Shown piece by piece: positions 1 through 4,929 of a stretch of 7,729 nucleotides of DNA (position 1 is the stretch's first letter; every line of letters begins with the position of its first letter). The stretch comes from JBBQXK01 sp038251625 (lineage in GTDB: Bacteria; Pseudomonadota; Alphaproteobacteria; Rhodobacterales; Rhodobacteraceae): NCBI GenBank assembly GCA_038251625.1, contig JBBSBE010000162.1, positions 1 through 7,729 on the forward strand, given 5' to 3'. The notes beneath the pieces were generated by a model. The model was given only the letters and a program-made list of their open reading frames with translations, had not been told where the DNA came from and did no database searches. The position numbers were made by a program, and so were the translations under genes.

Positions 1-49
1 GCTGCGGTTCGAATTCTATCCGGACGGGTGGGACATGCTGGAGACGTGA
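1..49 (+). CDS. C-terminal end of an unidentified protein (5' end outside window)
   Basis: In the frame starting at base 2, the first 48 bases read LRFEFYPDGWDMLET followed by a TGA stop at 47-49. The residue mix (aromatics, acidic residues, a Pro-Asp-Gly turn) and the GC-rich codon use look like the tail of a real protein. The gene would converge on the GIY-YIG gene, with the inverted repeat at 178-241 between them. Fifteen residues are too few to name a family, and chance reading cannot be excluded. Confidence 0.45.
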   Translation, partial: LRFEFYPDGWDMLET

Positions 50-84
50 GGGCGCGTCCACGGGGTGTCGCACGTGTGGACATC

Positions 85-141
85 GGGTGGGGTGAGGGAA
101 ATCAAGGAGTTAGGTGGGGGTGATTAAGGGGTTGTTAGGGG
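85..141 (+). other. G-rich tract with six G-runs (possible G-quadruplex)
   Basis: The plus strand carries runs of three to five G at 85-87, 89-92, 96-98, 116-120, 128-131 and 138-141, with a further GG at 144-145. Loops between successive runs are 1, 3, 17, 7 and 6 nt. The tract lies just after the stop of the partial plus-strand gene and before the inverted repeat. There is no open frame worth calling. G-quadruplex formation is an inference from run spacing only. Confidence 0.4.
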
Positions 142-177
142 TTGGATGCACCCACTGCGCCATCGAAACAGAATGGT

Positions 178-241
178 GTAGGGTGCGTATTCATGGCGCA
201 CCGTTGTGCGGGGAATGGTGCGCCATGAATGCGCACCCTAC
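178..241. repeat. 25-bp near-perfect inverted repeat (REP-like palindrome or bidirectional terminator)
   Basis: The left arm (178-202) and right arm (217-241) are complementary at 24 of 25 positions; the only mismatch is at the 11th base of the left arm. A 14-nt spacer separates them. Each arm also contains a smaller palindrome (TGCGC/GCGCA around ATTCATG), so the unit can fold in more than one way, like bacterial REP/BIME-type elements. It ends 5 bp after the stop of the GIY-YIG gene and lies downstream of the plus-strand gene ending at 49, so it could end both transcripts. There is no clear U-tract on either side. The arms resemble intergenic repeats I associate with several proteobacterial genomes, but copy number cannot be judged here. 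Confidence 0.8.
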
Positions 242-246
242 GCTTG

Positions 247-843
247 CTACCGCTGACTAGAATTGGGTCGCATCTCAAAGATGAAGACACTACCATCGGC
301 ATGGTTTTTCTCGATCTCGGCTAAAGTAGCACGTGCGCGCGAAACGTAGCTCTGTGTTCTCCTGTCGTGGACGATAAGTTCCATCTTGAAGTTTGGCAAT
401 TTGGAAAGGCCAGTCGTGATTCTTTCCATAGCTAATATTACAGACGCATGCCGATTAAACTCAACACTATACCACTCATTGCCCCACTGTGGATTAAGGT
501 GTAGCGAACGAAGTAACCTTTGATCGCGAAAGACTTGATGTATCCTTTGCTCAACATCCCACGCATAGTTGCATCGGATCTCTGCTACTAACATGAGCGA
601 TGTGCGGTTTATTCTTTCAAGCTCTACGACTCTTTGGTGTGGATTCCTTGCAGAATACCCAATCTTGACCTGGTTTCCTCGCGAACGTTTCTTGACAAAA
701 TATACCGACCTAAGTTCACGGTTCTCGCTGCCAACTTCTTCATCAGGATCGGCCGAAACTTTGTTGATGCCACCCTGCAATAGAGAGAAAATTAGTGCAA
801 TCAGAATGCTGATAGCGAGAAGAGTAAATAGCATTTCTAGCAA
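247..843 (-). CDS. membrane-anchored GIY-YIG (T5orf172/Mug113-like) domain protein
   Basis: A 198-aa protein. Residues about 4-23 form a strongly hydrophobic helix (signal anchor), followed by an acidic linker (31-40). The domain at about 46-127 has the GIY-YIG/T5orf172 layout: VYFVKKRS (47-54), VKIGYSARNP with a conserved Arg (59-71), a helix carrying Glu98 in VEQRIHQVF, and NEWYSV (122-127), matching the usual GEWF end. Residues 150-198 are an unassigned tail. Family members are nucleases or nuclease-like, phage- or mobile-element-associated proteins; the substrate here is unknown, and a membrane anchor is unusual for a DNA enzyme. The start shown is TTG at 843, because a GAGGA-type RBS lies about 10 nt upstream and a TAG stands in frame three codons before it; ATG at 834 is the alternative but is 19 nt from that RBS. 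Base composition is much poorer in GC than the neighbours, suggesting transfer. Confidence 0.75.
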   Translation of the reverse strand: MLEMLFTLLAISILIALIFSLLQGGINKVSADPDEEVGSENRELRSVYFVKKRSRGNQVKIGYSARNPHQRVVELERINRTSLMLVAEIRCNYAWDVEQRIHQVFRDQRLLRSLHLNPQWGNEWYSVEFNRHASVILAMERITTGLSKLPNFKMELIVHDRRTQSYVSRARATLAEIEKNHADGSVFIFEMRPNSSQR

Positions 844-925
844 TTCAAACTAATCCTCGCCATGTTGACCAACTGACCACGGGCTTCTTTGCTCCTCAAC
901 GACAGGCTATTGGGCCGTATGGCGA

Positions 926-954
926 AGTATTGAACTTTCTTGAATTGAGGTCAA
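926..954 (-). promoter_or_regulatory. sigma70-type promoter of the GIY-YIG gene
   Basis: On the minus strand, TTGACC (949-954) as -35 and AATACT (926-931) as -10 are separated by exactly 17 nt (932-948). The -35 matches the consensus at five of six positions and the -10 at four of six. Transcription would begin near 919, giving a leader of about 75 nt before the TTG start at 843. No other gene on this strand starts nearby. The call is by inspection only. Confidence 0.5.
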
Positions 955-957
955 GAA
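937..957. promoter_or_regulatory. palindrome overlapping the -35 element (candidate operator)
   Basis: TTCTTGA (937-943) and TCAAGAA (951-957) are perfect inverted 7-bp arms around a 7-nt spacer. The right arm overlaps the proposed -35 of the GIY-YIG gene, and the left arm lies within the -10/-35 spacer. This is where a dimeric repressor would block the promoter. No regulator is encoded next to it, so its binder is unknown. Confidence 0.4.
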
Positions 958-1052
958 TCATTCGTCTTCTCAGGAGTTGTTAAAAGCCGACTTCTTCTTG
1001 TGAAGATCGTTATTGATACAGACCCTACGCACGTATGGCTCTCGCACAGTTT

Positions 1053-1091
1053 CCCCCCACCCAAACCCCCCTCACCGCCCGGTCATCCCCC
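1053..1091 (-). other. C/G-tract cluster, possible G-quadruplex on the minus strand
   Basis: The plus strand has five C-runs at 1053-1058, 1060-1062, 1066-1071, 1078-1080 and 1087-1091. On the minus strand these are G-runs with loops of 6, 6, 3 and 1 nt, a spacing that satisfies the usual G3+/N1-7 quadruplex rule. It begins 23 bp outside the right-hand copy of the 9-bp direct repeat that borders the low-GC segment. Folding and function are inferred, not shown. Confidence 0.45.
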
Positions 1092-1103
1092 ATCATGCCA
1101 GCG

Positions 1104-1129
1104 GGAAACACCGCCCGCCGTGTGTTTCC
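1104..1129. repeat. short inverted repeat (8-bp arms)
   Basis: GGAAACAC (1104-1111) and GTGTTTCC (1122-1129) form a perfect 8-bp stem around a 10-nt GC-rich loop. It lies about 200 nt downstream of the stop of the 47-aa protein gene on the minus strand and has no following U-tract, so a terminator role is only a possibility. Confidence 0.35.
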
Positions 1130-1326
1130 GGCCCGCACCAACGCCCGCACCATCAAGGCGGCGCCAATCGGGACAGAGTTTGAAGTTGATGGAGGTGTCG
1201 ATGATCCTCCGCGCCCTTCGGGCTGCAGTCCCGCTGACCGCTCGCCTCAAGCGCGCCCGGGGTCTTCCACATGGCACCAGTCTCGGTCCGGCCACGCCAC
1301 GCAGGGGCCCGGCGCGATTGCGCGGG

Positions 1327-1470
1327 TCACTTTCCGTCTATGGACACGCCATTGTCGTTGATCTGGATGCGGATGCCGGACTGGTTGCGCTCGCGGTAGT
1401 AAAGGACGCTTGCGACGACGGCCACGATGGCAAGCGCGCCGATGGCGAGCCAGAGGACGGATCTGTTCAT
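1327..1470 (-). CDS. 47-aa single-helix membrane protein of unknown function
   Basis: The protein starts at ATG 1470 with an AAGGA RBS 8 nt upstream (1479-1483). Residues 5-24 form one transmembrane helix. A basic/aromatic stop-transfer stretch follows (YYRERNQ, 24-30), then a short tail of alternating hydrophobic and polar residues ending in GVSIDGK. This architecture (short N-terminal helix, small tail with an Ile-rich strand and a GVSI-type end) is one I associate with small hypothetical proteins of Rhodobacteraceae; no function is known to me. It is the last minus-strand gene after arcC, 265 nt downstream, with a long hairpin in the gap. It could be on a separate transcript or a read-through product of the ADI operon. 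A longer open frame runs upstream to 1986, but it overlaps arcC and has no RBS, so this start was chosen. Confidence 0.7.
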   Translation of the reverse strand: MNRSVLWLAIGALAIVAVVASVLYYRERNQSGIRIQINDNGVSIDGK

Positions 1471-1596
1471 TGCCGTGTTCCTTGCAGGACGTCTGTTGCG
1501 GTCGGGCGGGTCTGGCCGTCCGCCCGTTTGGGCACAGGGCGTGGTGGGCTGGCTTTGGGCGTCAAGGCAGGGTTCTTTCCGGACGGTTGTGACAGT

Positions 1597-1647
1597 GGGC
1601 ACACGCGGGATCAGGGGTATCAGGGACAGGCAATCCCGCGTGTGTCC
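1597..1647. repeat. long imperfect hairpin downstream of arcC
   Basis: CACACGCGGGAT (1600-1611) and ATCCCGCGTGTG (1633-1644) are perfect 12-bp inverted arms with a 21-nt loop. After one imperfect position, GG (1597-1598) pairs with CC (1646-1647), and GACAG (1591-1595) and CTGTC (1652-1656) can extend the stem further across unequal bulges. It lies about 90-140 nt after the arcC stop on the minus strand and roughly 120 nt before the 47-aa gene. No U-tract follows on the minus strand, so it is either a transcript-end or mRNA-stabilising structure rather than a textbook terminator, or a DNA palindrome with another role. Confidence 0.65.
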
Positions 1648-1735
1648 AACTCTGTCGGACTGGTTAAGGTTCCGCCAACACGCGGGGAACAGAGCGGTAA
1701 ATCGCATTGCCGCTGCGCCCGCGTACTGATCCAGA

Positions 1736-2692
1736 TTAGCCTGCCGCCTTGATGCCATCGGTGTGATGTGCGGGTTTGGCCGCGTCGGGCAGGACGCGGG
1801 TTCCGTTGCGGCCTTCAAGGATGGCGCGGGCGTCGGACAGTCTGCCGATCCCGGCCAGCGCGCCGCCCGCCCTGATGAAGGCGGTGGCGGCACCGACCTT
1901 CGGACCCATGGAGCCGGGCGCAAGGTCGAGCGCGTCGAGCGCATCGGGCGACGCGTCGCCGATGGCCCGTTGATCGGGTTTGCCAAAGTTCTGAAAGACG
2001 GCCTCGATATCGGTCAAGAGCAAAAGGGCGTCTGCGCCCACACCGAGCGCCAGCAGGGTTGCCGTGCGATCCTTGTCGATCACGGCTTCCACGCCCTCCA
2101 TCTGCCCTTGGGCGTTGCGCATCACCGGAATGCCGCCGCCGCCCGCGCAGATGACGCAGTGGCGCGCGTCCAGAAGCACCTTGATCGCTTCCAGGCCGAG
2201 GATTGCCATGGGCAACGGAGAGGGGACCACGCGGCGCAGGCCGCCGGTGCGTTCGGTCACCATGGTCCAGCCATGGTCACGCTGTGCCTGCGCGGCCTCG
2301 GCGGCAGTATAGACCGGCCCGATCGGTTTGGTCGGTTGCCCGAAGGCGGGATCGTCGGGGTCCACCTCTACCCGGCTGAGAAGGGTGGCGCAGCGCGACC
2401 CCGCAGGCAGGGCGTTCATCAGTTCCTGTTCGATGAGGTAGCCGATCATGCCTTCGGTTTCGGCCCCGAGCACGTCGAGCGGCCAGAGTGTCTGCGGATC
2501 GTACGCCGCGCCCTGAAGCGCCAGCAGGCCGACCTGCGGGCCGTTGCCGTGCGCCACGATGATCTGGTGGTCGCGCGCAAGATCGGCCAGCGCCTTTGCC
2601 GCGATCCGCACGTTCGTGTGCTGCGCGGCCTCTGTCATCGCCTCGCCGCGCCGCAAAAGCGCATTGCCGCCAAGCGCAACCACGACACGCAT
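1736..2692 (-). CDS. arcC: carbamate kinase (ADI pathway, ATP-forming step)
   Basis: A 318-aa cytoplasmic enzyme of the amino acid kinase fold that transfers phosphate from carbamoyl phosphate to ADP, giving ATP, ammonia and CO2. This is the energy-yielding step of arginine fermentation. Length and motifs fit the family along the whole protein: ALGGNALL (6-13), HGNGPQVG (48-55), AGGGGIPV (183-190), AVIDKD (203-208), LLTDIEAVF (225-233) and GSMGPKV (260-266), which together form the nucleotide- and carbamoyl-phosphate-binding site. The ATG at 2692 lies one base after the arcB stop (TGA 2694-2696), so translation is probably coupled; the Shine-Dalgarno is only a weak GGGG about 9 nt upstream. 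It is the last enzyme gene of the operon. An in-frame upstream extension to 2782 exists but lies inside arcB and lacks family similarity. Confidence 0.96.
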   Translation of the reverse strand: MRVVVALGGNALLRRGEAMTEAAQHTNVRIAAKALADLARDHQIIVAHGNGPQVGLLALQGAAYDPQTLWPLDVLGAETEGMIGYLIEQELMNALPAGSRCATLLSRVEVDPDDPAFGQPTKPIGPVYTAAEAAQAQRDHGWTMVTERTGGLRRVVPSPLPMAILGLEAIKVLLDARHCVICAGGGGIPVMRNAQGQMEGVEAVIDKDRTATLLALGVGADALLLLTDIEAVFQNFGKPDQRAIGDASPDALDALDLAPGSMGPKVGAATAFIRAGGALAGIGRLSDARAILEGRNGTRVLPDAAKPAHHTDGIKAAG

Positions 2693-2693
2693 G

Positions 2694-3695
2694 TCAGTGC
2701 CCCATCGTGGCGACGAGAACGGCCTTGATCGTGTGCATCCGGTTTTCGGCCTGATCGAAGACGACGGAGGCCGGAGATTCAAAAACCGCGTCCGTCACTT
2801 CCATGCAGTCGATGCCGAATTTCCGGAACGTGGATTCGCCCACCTCTGTATCCCGGTTGTGGAAGGCGGGAAGGCAATGCAGGAACTTGGCATGGGGGTT
2901 GGCGGTCATCTCCATGATCGTGGTGCTGACCTGATAGGGCGACAGCAGGGCGATCCGCTCTTCCCAGACCGTATCGGGTTCGCCCATGGAGACCCAGACA
3001 TCGGTATAGACGAAGTCGGCGCCTTCCAGCCCCTCGGCGTGCTTTTCCGTGAGGGTGATGCGGGCGCCGGTGCTTTCCGCGATCTTGCGGCACCGGGAAA
3101 CGAGGGCGTCATCGGGCCAGCAGCTGTGCGGGCCGCACAGGCGGATATCCATGCCGATCAGTGCCGCACCGGCCAGGAGTGAGGCTGCCGTGTTGTTGCC
3201 CACGTCGCCCATGAAGCACACCGAGATGTCGGACAGGTGCTTATGGGTGAATTCGTGCATCGTCATCAGGTCGGCGAGGATTTGCGTGGGGTGGAATTCG
3301 TCGGTCAGGCCGTTGAACACCGGCACACCGGAAAATTCCGCCAGCACCTCGGCATCCTTCTGGCCAAAGCCGCGATATTCGATCCCGTCGAAGAACCGGC
3401 CCAGCACGCGGGCGGTATCCTTGATCGATTCCTTGTGGCCGATGTGGCTGCCGGAAGGCCCGAGATAGGTGACATGCGCGCCCTGATCGTGGGCCGCGAC
3501 TTCGAACCCGCTGCGGGTGCGGGTGCTGTCCTTCTCGAAGATGAGGGCGATGTTCTTGCCTTTGAGGTGGGGCTGTTCAGAGCCCGCCTGCTTGGCCGTC
3601 TTGAGGCTTGCGGCAAGCTGCAAGAGGTGGCGGATTTCATCGGGGGAGAAGTCGAAGAGTTTCAGAAAGCTGCGGCCGTGAAGGTTGAGTGGCAT
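2694..3695 (-). CDS. arcB: ornithine carbamoyltransferase (catabolic, ArcB/ArgF family)
   Basis: A 333-aa cytoplasmic enzyme. In this operon it should run in the catabolic direction, splitting citrulline with phosphate into ornithine and carbamoyl phosphate for ArcC. The carbamoyl-phosphate loop is STRTR (57-61); FNGLTDEFHPTQ (127-138) carries the HPTQ motif; DVWVSMGE (232-239) is the ornithine-binding loop; HCLPAFH (273-279) carries the catalytic Cys. Length is normal for the ArgF/ArcB type (about 330-340 aa). The start at 3695 follows an AAGGAG that overlaps the arcA stop codon, 6 nt before the ATG. Sequence alone cannot separate ArcB from anabolic ArgF reliably; the catabolic call rests on its place between arcA and arcC, and a database may list it as argF. 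Confidence 0.95.
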   Translation of the reverse strand: MPLNLHGRSFLKLFDFSPDEIRHLLQLAASLKTAKQAGSEQPHLKGKNIALIFEKDSTRTRSGFEVAAHDQGAHVTYLGPSGSHIGHKESIKDTARVLGRFFDGIEYRGFGQKDAEVLAEFSGVPVFNGLTDEFHPTQILADLMTMHEFTHKHLSDISVCFMGDVGNNTAASLLAGAALIGMDIRLCGPHSCWPDDALVSRCRKIAESTGARITLTEKHAEGLEGADFVYTDVWVSMGEPDTVWEERIALLSPYQVSTTIMEMTANPHAKFLHCLPAFHNRDTEVGESTFRKFGIDCMEVTDAVFESPASVVFDQAENRMHTIKAVLVATMGH

Positions 3696-3701
3696 GGCGG
3701 T

Positions 3702-3707
3702 CTCCTT
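3702..3707 (-). promoter_or_regulatory. arcB ribosome binding site overlapping the arcA stop codon
   Basis: The minus strand reads TAAGGAG across 3702-3708. The arcA stop TAA (3706-3708) shares two bases with the AAGGAG Shine-Dalgarno of arcB, whose ATG is 6 nt further on. Ribosomes ending arcA therefore sit on the arcB initiation region, which favours coupled expression of the two enzymes. Confidence 0.75.
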
Positions 3708-4929
3708 AGATGGGGTCGCGGATCAGGGGGCAGGTCATGCAATGCGATCCGCCGCGCCCGCGCCCAAGCTCTGATCCGGGGATCGTGATGACCTCGACGC
3801 CCGCCTTGCGCAGAAGCGTGTTGGACCAGGTATTGCGCTCGTAACCGACGACGACGCCGGGCTCGAGGCACAGAAGGTTGTTGGCATCGTCCCACTGCTC
3901 GCGGGCGGATTCGTAGGCGTCGCCGCCCGTGGCCACGGTGCGCAGTTTCTTGACGCCTATCGCGTGTGCCACGACCTCGATGAAGGGCTTGGTTTCCGTC
4001 TCGACCTCGACGCCCCCTTTGTCGGTGGGGCGCAAGGTGTAGCATTGGATCGCGTCGGTCACTTCGGCAAAGACGGTGACCAGATCGCGGTCGCAGAAGG
4101 TGAAAACCGTATCGAGGTGCATGGCACTGCGCGAACGGGGAAACTGGCACGCTATGACGCGGGTGGCACCACCCCCGGCAAAAAGGCCACGCGCGATCTG
4201 GCCCACCGCTTGCGGTGTGGTGCGTTCACCCATGCCGATCAGGACGACACTGCCGCCGATGGGCATGACGTCGCCCCCCTCGACAGTGGCGGGGCCATGA
4301 TCCTGCATCGGATCGCCCCACCAGACGGGAAAGCCCGCATCCTTGAAATCGGGGTGAAAGCGGTAGATGGCGGCCACGTTCAGCGTTTCCAGCCGCCGCG
4401 CGGGCCAGTGCATCGGATTGACCGTCACACCGCCGTAGATCCAGCAGGTCGTATCGCGGGTGAAGATGTGGTTGGGCAGGGGGGGCAGGATGAAATCGGC
4501 AGGCTCCAGCATCGGTGCCAGCACGCCCTTGGCAGGGATCGGCAGTTCGGCCTTGCTCATGCCCCCGATAAGGATGGTGGACAGAAGATCGGCGTCCACC
4601 TCCATCAGATGTGCCATCAGGTCATCCGATAGGCCCACGCCGACGGTGTTGTCGTTGATCCGCGCCTCCAAGAGCCAGCGGCGGGCTACCGTGTCCTTCA
4701 GCGTTTCCGCCAGCAATTGCCGCAGGAACACCACCTCGACCCCGCGATTGCGCATGGCATCGACAAAGGTCATGTGTTCGACCCGCGCCTGCTTGACCCA
4801 GACCACATCGTCGAAAAGCAACTCGGCGCAGTTGGCGGGTGTCAGCCGGGCCATGGCGGCGCCGGGTTTGTGCACCAGCACGCGGCGCAGCTTGCCCGCC
4901 TCTGAATGCACGCCGTAGGTAAGGGTCAT
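3706..4929 (-). CDS. arcA: arginine deiminase
   Basis: A 407-aa cytoplasmic guanidino-group hydrolase that converts L-arginine to L-citrulline and ammonia, the first step of the ADI pathway. The catalytic set is complete: Asp159 in NHIFTRDT, Glu217 in VEGGD, His271 and Asp273 in SAMHLDTVFTF, Arg392, and nucleophile Cys397 in GRGRGGSHCMTCP. Relative to the Pseudomonas aeruginosa enzyme (D166, E224, H278, D280, R401, C406) the offsets are a constant 7 and then 9, so there are no gaps in the core. The start at 4929 overlaps the transporter stop in an ATGA arrangement and has a GGAGG RBS 9 nt upstream (4939-4943). The longer open frame reaching 5493 lies inside the transporter and is not used. 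The ammonia released also counters acid, a known role of this pathway. Confidence 0.97.
   Translation of the reverse strand: MTLTYGVHSEAGKLRRVLVHKPGAAMARLTPANCAELLFDDVVWVKQARVEHMTFVDAMRNRGVEVVFLRQLLAETLKDTVARRWLLEARINDNTVGVGLSDDLMAHLMEVDADLLSTILIGGMSKAELPIPAKGVLAPMLEPADFILPPLPNHIFTRDTTCWIYGGVTVNPMHWPARRLETLNVAAIYRFHPDFKDAGFPVWWGDPMQDHGPATVEGGDVMPIGGSVVLIGMGERTTPQAVGQIARGLFAGGGATRVIACQFPRSRSAMHLDTVFTFCDRDLVTVFAEVTDAIQCYTLRPTDKGGVEVETETKPFIEVVAHAIGVKKLRTVATGGDAYESAREQWDDANNLLCLEPGVVVGYERNTWSNTLLRKAGVEVITIPGSELGRGRGGSHCMTCPLIRDPI

Larger units (their letters stand above)
844..1326. other. gene-free stretch between the GIY-YIG gene and the 47-aa protein gene
   Basis: The AT-richer first part (844-1021) holds the leader and promoter of the GIY-YIG gene. 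At about 1031 the composition switches sharply to GC-rich. From there to 1326 several open frames overlap on both strands, but none has a good RBS, a recognisable motif or a protein-like composition; they are Arg/Pro/Ala-rich chance frames. The stretch contains a C-tract cluster (1053-1091), a short hairpin (1104-1129) and a 10-bp direct repeat GCCCGCACCA (1131-1140 and 1143-1152). I see no tRNA or known RNA in it. Confidence 0.55.

Noticed and set aside
1131..1152. 10-bp direct repeat GCCCGCACCA at 12-nt spacing
   Set aside because: Only two copies in a GC-rich stretch; no array or binding context, so probably chance.
1083..1295. 70-codon minus-strand frame in the GC-rich gap
   Set aside because: Some protein-like stretches but no RBS, no domain, and strong Arg/Gly/Ala bias; not enough to call a gene.
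1561..1630. Short minus-strand reading with a CAHCH motif (zinc or haem-like) through the arcC-downstream hairpin
   Set aside because: The frame is about 20 residues, has no start codon or RBS and is explained by the palindrome sequence.
1000..1752. 250-codon open frame on the plus strand
   Set aside because: It spans the GC-rich gap and the antisense of the 47-aa gene, has no RBS or motif, and has a Pro/Arg/Gly-rich chance composition.
1763..2728. 321-codon open frame antisense to arcC
   Set aside because: It mirrors arcC codon structure in a GC-rich gene; the arcC protein has full-length family motifs and this frame has none.
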